Below, piece by piece: positions 25,384 through 32,748 of a stretch of 32,875 bases of DNA. This stretch comes from Synergistota bacterium. GTDB lineage: Bacteria > Synergistota > Synergistia > Synergistales > Synergistaceae. The position numbers were made by a program, and so were the translations under genes. Under the pieces are notes generated by a model that was not told the origin of the DNA, made no database searches, and saw nothing but the letters and a program-made list of their open reading frames with translations. Every line of letters begins with the position of its first letter. Within the stretch, counting starts at the first letter, position 1. The stretch is taken from NCBI GenBank assembly GCA_023450745.1, contig JAEXGR010000019.1:1-32875 (forward strand). The letters are read 5' to 3'.

Positions 25384-25412
25384 TTGACATTTACAAAATG
25401 AGAAGATATTAT
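25384..25412 (+). promoter_or_regulatory. Sigma-70-type promoter of the riboswitch operon
   Basis: A perfect -35 box, TTGACA (25384-25389), a 17-bp spacer and TATTAT (25407-25412, five of six consensus bases) make the best promoter in the window. Transcription should begin near 25419, just ahead of the cobalamin riboswitch core. Confidence 0.85.
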
Positions 25413-25418
25413 GGCCGC

Positions 25419-25575
25419 TATAAAGAATAGCGGTGTGAAAGTAAGGGAATTTGGTTAAATGCCAAAGCGGCCCCGCCACTGTGACCATGACAAAATCGCG
25501 AGATCACTGGACGTCTGTCTGGGAAGATGCGAGAGTAGAATGAATGGAAGCCAGGAGACCTGTTCACATCGACGA
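25419..25575 (+). promoter_or_regulatory. Cobalamin (B12) riboswitch
   Basis: The conserved core is plain: AAGGGAA, then GGT-x-AAA-x-x-CC, then GCGGCCCCGCCACTGTGA at about 25470-25487, a variable arm, and finally the B12 box AGCCAGGAGACCTG at 25549-25562. Spacing and order match the cobalamin riboswitch family. The promoter TSS is predicted near its 5' end. Binding of cobalamin normally turns expression off. No classic terminator with a T run is evident before the first gene, so the mechanism (termination, translation or other) is open. The first gene starts about 350 bases downstream. Confidence 0.93.
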
Positions 25576-25926
25576 GAGATAAATCTGCGCGGGCGGATGT
25601 TGTTTTCGTGAGCCATTGTCTTGAAGCGATGGTGATCATGTGATGCTGTCTGTGTGGAATTTTCGCGGGCGGTATTTTTTTTATCTTCCGCTAATGGACG
25701 GCTGCGTCTTTGTAACTTGACAATAAAATATTTTATTTAAAAAAAGTAAAGATAAAAAATGTGCTGAATATACTTTTATTGAAAACAAGAAAAAGGTTCT
25801 GTTGGGCCTGAGCTGCGAATAACCTTGATGTCTCTATATTTCGAAAATAAGCTGAAGTGATAATGTTAAAATTTAATTATAAATTCTGAATATTATAGAA
25901 TATATAAAGAAAAGAGGATGAATGAT
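25576..25926 (+). other. Long leader between the riboswitch and the first gene
   Basis: No ORF is supported. It has a direct repeat, CGCGGGCGG, at 25588-25596 and 25664-25672 (the second followed by TATTTTTTTT), and a 6-bp hairpin, CCATTG...CGATGG, near 25615-25632. AAGGTT...AACCTT near 25794-25826 may form another stem. These may be the expression platform, but I cannot fold them reliably by eye. Confidence 0.4.
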
Positions 25927-28260
25927 TTGATCAGACTGATTGAAAAGGGCGCCTATCTGTTTAATGGAACGGCACTGGTGGAGGATGTCGAGCATAAGGG
26001 CCTCTCCGCGGTCAACGAGGAGATCAGAGGCGCGGGGCTGCAGCCGCTGGGCTGGCTGCCGGATGATAAGAAGGCCGCCGCCAGAGGGACGATCGCGGCA
26101 AATATCATCGCGGCGCACAACGCTTCCGGTACGGAGGACGATTATAAGATCCGTTTTGACAGCCTCGCTTCGCACGACATTACCTATGTGGGCATCATCC
26201 AGACCGCGATCGCCAGCGGCATGAAGCGCTTTCCCATACCCTATGTCATGACCAACTGTCACAATTCTCTTTGCGCGGTCGGCGGGACGATCAATGAGGA
26301 CGATCATCTCTTTGGACTTTCGGCCGCGAAGAAATACGGCGGAGAATTTGTTCCCCCGCATCTGGCGGTCATTCACTCTTATGTCAGAGAGATGATGTCC
26401 GGCTGCGGCAGAATGATCCTTGGTTCGGACAGCCATACCCGCTACGGAGCCCTGGGGACGATGGGAGTCGGCGAGGGCGGCCCGGAGCTTGTAAAGCAGC
26501 TTGTCGGACGCACCTATGATTTTTCACGGGCCGACGTCGTCGCCGTTTATCTCTCCGGCGCCCCGCGCCCCGGAGTTGGTCCGCAGGATGTCGCGCTGGC
26601 GATTATCGGCGCGGTCTTCAAAAACGGTTTCGTGAAAAATAAGGTGATGGAATTTGTCGGTCCCGGCGTATCGAGCCTCCCGGTGGAGTTCCGTAACGGA
26701 ATCGACGTGATGACGACGGAGACGGCCTGCTGGACTTCGGTCTGGCGCACCGACGAAAAGGTTGAGGAATATTATCACATCCACGGCCGTCCGGAAGCCT
26801 ACAAAAGGCTTGAACCCGCCGCGGTGGCTTGGTACGACGCGGCCATTGTCGTGGAGCTCGGCAAAATAAAGCCGATGATCGCCCTGCCATTCCATCCCAG
26901 CAATGTTTACACGATAGACGAACTAAACGCGAACCCCTATGAAATATTGAAGCGGGTGGAGGACGACGCCCGCAGTAAGCTGGAAAATCCGGACTTAAAG
27001 CTCAACCTTACCGACAAGATATCCAAGGACGGCAAGATTCATGTGGACCAGGGGATCATCGCCGGCTGCTCCGGCGGGACCTTTGACAACGTCGCAGCCG
27101 CGGCGCAGATTTTGCGGGGGCGCAATGTCGGCAACGACGAGTTCTCGCTCAGCGTCTATCCCGGCAGCCAGCCGGCGATGCTAGAGCTTATCCACAACGG
27201 TTCGATCAGCGATCTTATGGAGGCCGGCGCCGTTGTGAAGACGGCCTTCTGCGGCCCTTGTTTCGGCGCCGGCGATACGCCGTCGAATCACGGTCTCAGC
27301 GTCCGCCATACGACGCGGAACTTCCCCAACCGCGAAGGGTCAAAGCCGGGAGACGGACAGATATCCTCCGTGGCGCTGATGGACGCGCGCTCCATCGCCG
27401 CCACCGCGGCCAACGGCGGCGTGCTGACTTCGGCCGAGCGTTATGGGGAACTTCTTCATGAGGAGCCCTACAGGTTCCGCGGCGATCTCTACGAAAAGAA
27501 GGTTTATCACGGCTTTGGCAAGGCGGACGATAGCCAGGAGCTGATCTACGGGCCCAATATCAGGCCGTGGCCTAAGGTCTATTCGCTGGCGGACAACCTG
27601 CTGTTAAAGATGGCCTCCGTCATTACGGACCCCGTGACGACGACCGACGAGCTGATCCCCTCGGGAGAGACCTCGTCGCTGCGTTCCAATCCGATAAAGC
27701 TGGCGCAGTTTGCCCTTTCCCGCAAAGATCCGCTCTACGTGGGGCGCGCCAAGGCCGCTCAGGCTCTGGAAGACGAACGCCGCGCGGCTGTGGAGGGCGG
27801 AGTTTCCGCAAGCGGCGAGCTGAAAGAGCTGCTTGAATCCGCCGGCGCCGCCGACGATGCGGCGCGGACCGCCATCGGCAGCGTCATCTTCGCCGTAAAG
27901 CCGGGTGACGGTTCGGCGCGCGAGCAGGCGGCCTCTTCGCAGAAGGTGCTGGGCGGGCAGGCCAATTTCGCCGAAGAATATGCGACGAAACGTTACCGCA
28001 GCAACCTCCTCAACTGGGGGATGATTCCCTTCATTGTGGACAGGGCGGAGAGAGATAAATTCAAGAGCGGCGAATGGGTGTTCATCCCCGGAATCCGCGC
28101 CGCGATAGAGGGCGGTAAGGAGACGATAGAGGCGCGGCTGATCGGCGCCCGCGGTCAAAACGAGACGATCACGCTTAAGATGCCGGGGCTCACGAAAGAC
28201 GACCGGGCGATAATCCTGGCCGGCTGCCTGATGAACTTTTACGCGAACGAAAATAGATAG
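25927..28260 (+). CDS. Aconitase-family hydratase (YbhJ-like)
   Basis: This protein of about 777 residues carries the aconitase superfamily pattern: LGSDSHTRYGALGTMGVGEGG, the cluster-binding Cys C384 in IAGCSGGTFD and C445/C448 in CGPCFG, and a C-terminal swivel domain. The three Cys would hold a [4Fe-4S] cluster. The usual G-S-C-T-N block is replaced by AGCSGG, a trait of the divergent branch that includes E. coli YbhJ. With isocitrate dehydrogenase and citrate lyase in the same operon, citrate/isocitrate is the likely substrate pair, though another tricarboxylate is possible. AGAGG touches the ATG at 25918, leaving no spacing, so the TTG at 25927 (9 bases after it) is the better start. Confidence 0.85.
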   Translation: MIRLIEKGAYLFNGTALVEDVEHKGLSAVNEEIRGAGLQPLGWLPDDKKAAARGTIAANIIAAHNASGTEDDYKIRFDSLASHDITYVGIIQTAIASGMKRFPIPYVMTNCHNSLCAVGGTINEDDHLFGLSAAKKYGGEFVPPHLAVIHSYVREMMSGCGRMILGSDSHTRYGALGTMGVGEGGPELVKQLVGRTYDFSRADVVAVYLSGAPRPGVGPQDVALAIIGAVFKNGFVKNKVMEFVGPGVSSLPVEFRNGIDVMTTETACWTSVWRTDEKVEEYYHIHGRPEAYKRLEPAAVAWYDAAIVVELGKIKPMIALPFHPSNVYTIDELNANPYEILKRVEDDARSKLENPDLKLNLTDKISKDGKIHVDQGIIAGCSGGTFDNVAAAAQILRGRNVGNDEFSLSVYPGSQPAMLELIHNGSISDLMEAGAVVKTAFCGPCFGAGDTPSNHGLSVRHTTRNFPNREGSKPGDGQISSVALMDARSIAATAANGGVLTSAERYGELLHEEPYRFRGDLYEKKVYHGFGKADDSQELIYGPNIRPWPKVYSLADNLLLKMASVITDPVTTTDELIPSGETSSLRSNPIKLAQFALSRKDPLYVGRAKAAQALEDERRAAVEGGVSASGELKELLESAGAADDAARTAIGSVIFAVKPGDGSAREQAASSQKVLGGQANFAEEYATKRYRSNLLNWGMIPFIVDRAERDKFKSGEWVFIPGIRAAIEGGKETIEARLIGARGQNETITLKMPGLTKDDRAIILAGCLMNFYANENR

Positions 28261-28306
28261 ATTCATAACAATATAACATCCTAAAGAAAGCAGAGGGACA
28301 CGCGAT

Positions 28307-29512
28307 ATGGTGAAGATTCAAATGACCACGCCCATCGTTGAGATGGACGGCGATGAAATGACGAGAATCATCTGGCAGCAGATAAAAGAGACGCTTATTC
28401 TGCCCCATGTGGAGCTGAAGACGGAATATTACGACCTTGGCCTTAAGCACCGCGATGAGACTGACGACCAGGTGACGGTGGATTCCGCCGAGGCGACCAA
28501 AAAATATGGCGTCGCCGTCAAGTGCGCGACCATCACGCCCAACGCGCAGCGGGTGGAGGAATATAATCTGAAAAAGCAGTGGAAGAGCCCGAACGGCACG
28601 ATCAGGGCGATCCTGGACGGAACGGTATTCCGCGCGCCGATTATGGTTAAGGGCGTTCATCCTACCGTGCGTACATGGAAGAAGCCGATCACCATCGCCC
28701 GTCACGCCTATGGCGACATCTATAAGGATGTGGAGATGAGCATTCCCTGCGCCGGAACACTGAAGATGACCTTTGAGCCCGCGGACGGCGACGCGGGCAA
28801 GCGGCAGGAAGAGATTGTCTTTGAGTATAAGGGCCCCGGAGTGGCGATGGGAATGCACAACCTTGAGAAGTCCATCTCCAGTTTTGCGCGCGCCTGCTTT
28901 AAGTACGCTCTGGACACGGGGCAGGACCTCTGGTTTTCGACCAAGGATACGATCTCCAAGAAATACGATCAGACATTCAAGCTGATTTTCGAAGGCATCT
29001 ATGAGAAAGAGTTCCGCTCCGCGTTTGAGAAGGCCGGGATCACATACTTCTATACATTGATAGACGACGCGGTGGCGCGCGTTGTCCGCTCTGAGGGCGG
29101 TTTTATCTGGGCCTGTAAAAACTATGACGGCGACGTGATGTCGGACATGGTGGCCACGGCCTTCGGCAGCCTCGCGATGATGACCTCCGTGCTGGTCTCC
29201 CCCGACGGCGTCTATGAATATGAGGCGGCCCACGGCACGGTGACGCGCCATTATTATCAGCACCTGGCGGGGCAGACGACCTCTACGAACCCCATGGCGA
29301 CCATCTTTGCCTGGAGCGGCGCGCTCCGCAAGCGCGGCGAGCTGGACGGGAACGCCGCGCTTCAAGAGTTTGCCGGCCGGTTGGAGAAGGCTTCCGTCGC
29401 CACGATCGAGGCGGGGGAAATGACGAAAGATATTTTTGCCATTTCTGAGATACCGAATAAGAAGATGCTGACGACAGAAGAATTTCTGCGTGCGATAGCC
29501 GGCAGGTTGTAA
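28307..29512 (+). CDS. icd: NADP-dependent isocitrate dehydrogenase (IDH1-like, type II)
   Basis: This 401-residue homodimeric-type enzyme strongly resembles eukaryotic cytosolic IDH and not E. coli Icd. Matching blocks are VEMDGDEMTRIIWQ, VKCATITPNAQRVEE, KSPNGTIR (substrate Ser/Asn/Arg), TVFRAPI, ARHAYGDIY (the Arg equivalent to human R132), YDGDVMSDMVA (metal Asp) and AAHGTVTRHY (NADP loop). It interconverts isocitrate + NADP+ with 2-oxoglutarate + CO2 + NADPH; the family is reversible. AGAGGG lies 9 bases before the ATG. It sits 46 bp after the aconitase-like gene, under the same riboswitch. In this operon it could run reductively, feeding isocitrate toward citrate lyase. Confidence 0.95.
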   Translation: MVKIQMTTPIVEMDGDEMTRIIWQQIKETLILPHVELKTEYYDLGLKHRDETDDQVTVDSAEATKKYGVAVKCATITPNAQRVEEYNLKKQWKSPNGTIRAILDGTVFRAPIMVKGVHPTVRTWKKPITIARHAYGDIYKDVEMSIPCAGTLKMTFEPADGDAGKRQEEIVFEYKGPGVAMGMHNLEKSISSFARACFKYALDTGQDLWFSTKDTISKKYDQTFKLIFEGIYEKEFRSAFEKAGITYFYTLIDDAVARVVRSEGGFIWACKNYDGDVMSDMVATAFGSLAMMTSVLVSPDGVYEYEAAHGTVTRHYYQHLAGQTTSTNPMATIFAWSGALRKRGELDGNAALQEFAGRLEKASVATIEAGEMTKDIFAISEIPNKKMLTTEEFLRAIAGRL

Positions 29513-29520
29513 TAAAATAT

Positions 29521-29559
29521 ATGGGGGCGCGCAGGTGTTTACAGCGCGCCCCATACCTG
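29521..29559 (+). other. Strong intercistronic hairpin between icd and citD
   Basis: ATGGGG(G)CGCGC (29521-29532) pairs with GCGCGCCCCAT (29544-29554) across an 11-base loop with one bulged G. An alternative pairing, CAGGT (29532-29536) with ACCTG (29555-29559), would compete with the stem's base. There is no T run, so it is not a standard terminator. It may tune mRNA stability or the ratio of dehydrogenase to citrate lyase. Confidence 0.55.
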
Positions 29560-29581
29560 TAATGAAAGGTGGTTTTTTGTG

Positions 29582-29944
29582 ATGATGATTATCCGCACCG
29601 CCAGCGCGGGTACGCTGGAATCATCGGATTGTCAGGTAACGGTCTCTCCTTCTGAGACTACGGAGCTTGAATACAGCGGCGCGAACAGCGTGATCTTCGC
29701 GAAGCGGACCAGAAATCTCGTAGATGAAGTGCTGAGGGAAAATAATGTCGGCCATGCGAAGATAGCCATCCATGACCAGGGCGCGATCGAAATAACAATC
29801 AGGGCGCGCCTTGAGACGGCGCTCAAGCGCGCGTCCAAACAGGAATGCCAGACGCCGGCGGCGGTGGAGTCGGAGTTGGGCAGCGCCGCCCTTTCTTCAT
29901 GGTGGAAATCTGTCGCAGACGAGACAGCAAAGGAGGCAAAGTGA
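29582..29944 (+). CDS. citD: Citrate lyase gamma subunit (acyl carrier protein)
   Basis: This 120-residue protein is the small carrier subunit of citrate lyase. GTLESSD holds the Ser that carries the phosphoribosyl-dephospho-CoA prosthetic group. With the ATG at 29582 this Ser is residue 14, the same position as in E. coli CitD, which supports this start over the GTG three bases upstream. The closing block DQGAIEITIRARLETALKRAS is also typical. About 25 extra residues follow the normal end (98 residues in E. coli). AAAGGTGG provides the ribosome site. The stop overlaps the citE start (TGATG), so carrier and beta subunit are translationally coupled. Confidence 0.93.
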   Translation: MMIIRTASAGTLESSDCQVTVSPSETTELEYSGANSVIFAKRTRNLVDEVLRENNVGHAKIAIHDQGAIEITIRARLETALKRASKQECQTPAAVESELGSAALSSWWKSVADETAKEAK

Positions 29945-30828
29945 TGAAGGCGAGCCGCTCGATGCTTTATATCCCCGGGGATTCTCCGGGGATGATTCAG
30001 CACGCGCCGATCTTTGGGGCCGACAGCGTTTTGCTCGACCTGGAAGACGCCGTCGCGCTCTCTGAAAAGGACGCGGCCCGCAGGATGGTCGCGACATTCC
30101 TGCGGATGTTTGATTTTAAAGATTTGTTTGTCACGGTCAGAATAAACGGCGCCGATACGGAGTTTTTCGAAAAGGACCTTGAGGAGATAATCCCGTGCGC
30201 CCCCGCGGCCGTGCGCCTGCCGAAGTGCAACGGCCCCGAAGATGTGCTGCTCGCGGATAAAAAGATAACGGAGCTGGAAGCAAGATACGGCATTCCCGCA
30301 GGCTCGGTAAAGCTTCACGCGATGATCGAAACGGCGCTCGGCCTTGAAATGGCCTTCGCCATCGCCTCCGCCACGCCGCGCGTCGGCGCCCTTACTATCG
30401 GCGGCCAGGATTTCACCGCGGACATGGGAGTGCGGAAGACGAAAGAGGGGCGGGAGCTGTTCTACGCCAGATGCCGCATCGTCGCGGCGGCCCGCGCCGC
30501 CGGCGTCGATTCCTATGACACGGTGTGGGCGGACATTCAGGACAACGAGGGGCTTCTGCGCGAGACGCAAGAGATAGTCGGGCTTGGTTTCACCGGCAAA
30601 GCCTGCATCCACCCGAGCCAGGTCGCCGTCATCCACAAGGCCTTTGTGCCGACGGAAAAAGAGCTGCGGAAAGCGGAGCGTGTCGTGGAAGCCGCCGAAA
30701 AGGCGAAACGTGAGGGAAAGGGCGTCGTCGCGGTGGACGGCAAGATGGTCGACGCCCCGGTCGTGGCGAGATCGAGGCACCTGCTTGAACTCGCCGAGCT
30801 TTACGGTTTAAAGAGAGGAGAACTGTAA
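29944..30828 (+). CDS. citE: Citrate lyase beta subunit (citryl-ACP lyase)
   Basis: This 294-residue TIM-barrel protein of the HpcH/CitE family cleaves citryl-ACP to oxaloacetate and acetyl-ACP. Visible are RSMLYIPGDSPGM, DSVLLDLEDAV (metal-binding acidic residues), VRINGADTEFFEKDLE, RLPKCN, HAMIETALGLEMAFAIA (catalytic Glu), the GGQDFTADMG block and KACIHPSQV. I place the start at the ATG at 29944: AGGAGG stands just ahead at 29931-29936 and it overlaps the citD stop. A longer reading from 29845 lies within citD and is not supported. The length is normal for CitE. Confidence 0.95.
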   Translation: MKASRSMLYIPGDSPGMIQHAPIFGADSVLLDLEDAVALSEKDAARRMVATFLRMFDFKDLFVTVRINGADTEFFEKDLEEIIPCAPAAVRLPKCNGPEDVLLADKKITELEARYGIPAGSVKLHAMIETALGLEMAFAIASATPRVGALTIGGQDFTADMGVRKTKEGRELFYARCRIVAAARAAGVDSYDTVWADIQDNEGLLRETQEIVGLGFTGKACIHPSQVAVIHKAFVPTEKELRKAERVVEAAEKAKREGKGVVAVDGKMVDAPVVARSRHLLELAELYGLKRGEL

Positions 30829-30830
30829 CA

Positions 30831-32393
30831 ATGAAAAACGTAAAAAACTCTCTTAACAGAATAGTCCCTACAGAGATACCGGGAGTCGGCGCCTTTGCGC
30901 CTTACAAGTCGCCATTTTCGACGATAGCGGAGCTTCACGGCAGAGTAAAGCCGGCTTCGCCGATAAAGGCGGCGCTGCCCAACAGAAATAAAGTTGCGTC
31001 CTCGCTGCGCAGGGCCATTGAGCAATCCGGACTGACCGATGGCATGACAATATCCTTCCACCATCACCTGCGCAACGGGGATGCGGTTATTCCCCTGGTG
31101 CTGGGCGAGCTTGAGGCCATGGGCTTCAAAAATCTCACCTTCGCGCCGAGTTCGATTCCCGACGCCCACGACTGCGTCGCCGATTACATAAAAAGCGGCC
31201 TCATCAGCCGCCTTTACACCTCCGGCGTGCGCGGCAGGCTGGGCAAGCTTCTCTCCAGCGGCGAGGCGGATATCCCCGTCGTCATCCGCAGCCACGGCGG
31301 CCGCGCGCGCGCCATCGAAGAGGGCTCGATAAAGATCGACGTCGCCTTCCTCGCCGCCCCCGCCTGCGATTGCCTCGGCAACATAAGCGGCGTCTCCGGC
31401 CCCTCGGCCTGCGGTTCGCTCGGATATGCGCTGACCGACGCGAGGAACGCCGCGCACGTCGTCGCGGTGACCGACAACCTCGTCGAATATCCGCTTTCGC
31501 CGAAGATTTCGATCCCCCAGTACCTTGTCGACCAGGTGGTCGTCGTTGACAGCATCGGCGACCCCGCGAAGATCGCTACCGGCGCGGCGCGCATCACGCG
31601 CAATCCCGTGGATCTCCGCATCGCGCAGGACTCCTTCAAACTGATGAAGGCCGCCGGCATCGTGGCGCCGGGCTTCTCCTTCCAGATGGGAGTCGGCGGG
31701 GCGAGCCTCGCCGCCGCCGTATACCTTGAGGAATACATGGCGGAGAAGGGCATCGTCGGCAGCTTCGGCCTTGGAGGCGTCGGCGGATATATGGCCGCGA
31801 TGCACGACAAGGGCATGTTCAAGACGGTATTCGACGTACAGTCCTTCGACGCCGTCGTCACGAAATCTATGGCCTCCAACCCGAGCCACATCGAGATAGA
31901 CGCCTCGTGGTACGCGAACCCCTTCAACGCGGGAGCGCTGGTCAATAACCTTGACTGCGTCATCCTCGCGGCGCTGGAAGCCGACACCGACTTTAACGTC
32001 AACGTGCTCACCGGCAACGACGGCGTGCTGCGCGGAGCCTCGGGAGGGCATCAGGATACGGCGGCGGGAGCGAAGCTGTCGATCGTCGTCTGTCCCTCGT
32101 TCCGCGGCGGCGTGCCGTCGATCAAAGATAAAGTCACGACGATCACGACCCCCGGCGAGACGGTAGACGCGATAGTGACCGAGCGCGGCATCTGCATCAA
32201 CCCCAACCGCCCCGAACTGCTGGAAGCCGCGCTGAAGGCAAAGCTCCCCGTAAGCGATATCGCCGCCCTTAAAAAAGAGGTGGAAAAACTGACCGGTGTG
32301 CCGGAGCCGATAGAGTTCGACTACGACAAACTGCTGGCCGCCGTGGAATACCGCGACGGCACGCTGATAGACGGAGTATACGCCGCGAAATAA
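30831..32393 (+). CDS. citF: Citrate lyase alpha subunit (citrate:acetyl-ACP transferase)
   Basis: This 520-residue enzyme swaps the acetyl group on the carrier for citrate, making citryl-ACP for the beta subunit. The opening NRIVPTEIPGVGAFAPYKSPF, SFHHHLRNGD, HGGRARAIE, the GNISGVSGPSACGSLGYA stretch, GVGGASLAAAVYLEEYM and GNDGVLRGASGGHQDTAAGAK are all characteristic of CitF. Two bases separate it from citE, and GGAG lies upstream of the ATG. It is the last gene before a strong terminator. The genes for attaching and activating the prosthetic group (citC, citX, citG) are not in the operon or window, so they must be encoded elsewhere if the enzyme is active. Confidence 0.95.
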   Translation: MKNVKNSLNRIVPTEIPGVGAFAPYKSPFSTIAELHGRVKPASPIKAALPNRNKVASSLRRAIEQSGLTDGMTISFHHHLRNGDAVIPLVLGELEAMGFKNLTFAPSSIPDAHDCVADYIKSGLISRLYTSGVRGRLGKLLSSGEADIPVVIRSHGGRARAIEEGSIKIDVAFLAAPACDCLGNISGVSGPSACGSLGYALTDARNAAHVVAVTDNLVEYPLSPKISIPQYLVDQVVVVDSIGDPAKIATGAARITRNPVDLRIAQDSFKLMKAAGIVAPGFSFQMGVGGASLAAAVYLEEYMAEKGIVGSFGLGGVGGYMAAMHDKGMFKTVFDVQSFDAVVTKSMASNPSHIEIDASWYANPFNAGALVNNLDCVILAALEADTDFNVNVLTGNDGVLRGASGGHQDTAAGAKLSIVVCPSFRGGVPSIKDKVTTITTPGETVDAIVTERGICINPNRPELLEAALKAKLPVSDIAALKKEVEKLTGVPEPIEFDYDKLLAAVEYRDGTLIDGVYAAK

Positions 32394-32398
32394 AGGTT

Positions 32399-32472
32399 GA
32401 CGCCGAAAGACGCAAGGGTGGCGGGCAGCGGAGCTTCCCCCGCCGCCCGCCCTCGCTCTTCGGCGTCTTTTG
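32399..32472 (+). terminator. Strong rho-independent terminator ending the citrate operon
   Basis: GACGCCGAA (32399-32407) pairs perfectly with TTCGGCGTC (32459-32467), followed by TTTTGCTTTCTTT. An inner GC-rich stem, AGGG-GGCGGGC with GCCCGCCCT, extends it. It begins five bases after the citF stop and cleanly separates the operon from the next gene. Confidence 0.9.
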
Positions 32473-32748
32473 CTTTCTTTAGCTATTTTAAAGACAAATA
32501 ATATGAGCGCGCTAAGCAAAAAATAGGATTTTTCCGGTAAAAATTCTTACTAGCTTGTTTCTATTTTTTCAGTTATGCGATATCATGTAGGGCGCTATAC
32601 CACCACGGTTTGAATCTTTGTTTCAACACGGCAAAGGAACGAGAGGGAGAGTATGGCATTTTTTTACACGTGTGCGCAACTATGGAATAATTGACAATTA
32701 GGGGCAAATATACCTAAATGTTGGGAACAATATGGGAGGTAAGAGAAT

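Noticed and set aside
25664..25692. Intrinsic terminator of the cobalamin riboswitch at the TATTTTTTTT run
   Set aside because: No upstream strand complementary to CGCGGGCGG immediately precedes the T run, so a standard terminator stem cannot be drawn; the mechanism is left open.
28190..29554. Minus-strand open frame of 454 codons opposite icd
   Set aside because: It is antisense to an IDH with full family conservation, shows no recognisable motifs and starts without a ribosome site.
30801..32519. Minus-strand open frame of 572 codons opposite citF
   Set aside because: It is antisense to a well-conserved citrate lyase alpha gene and crosses the operon's terminator; composition is that of a shadow frame.
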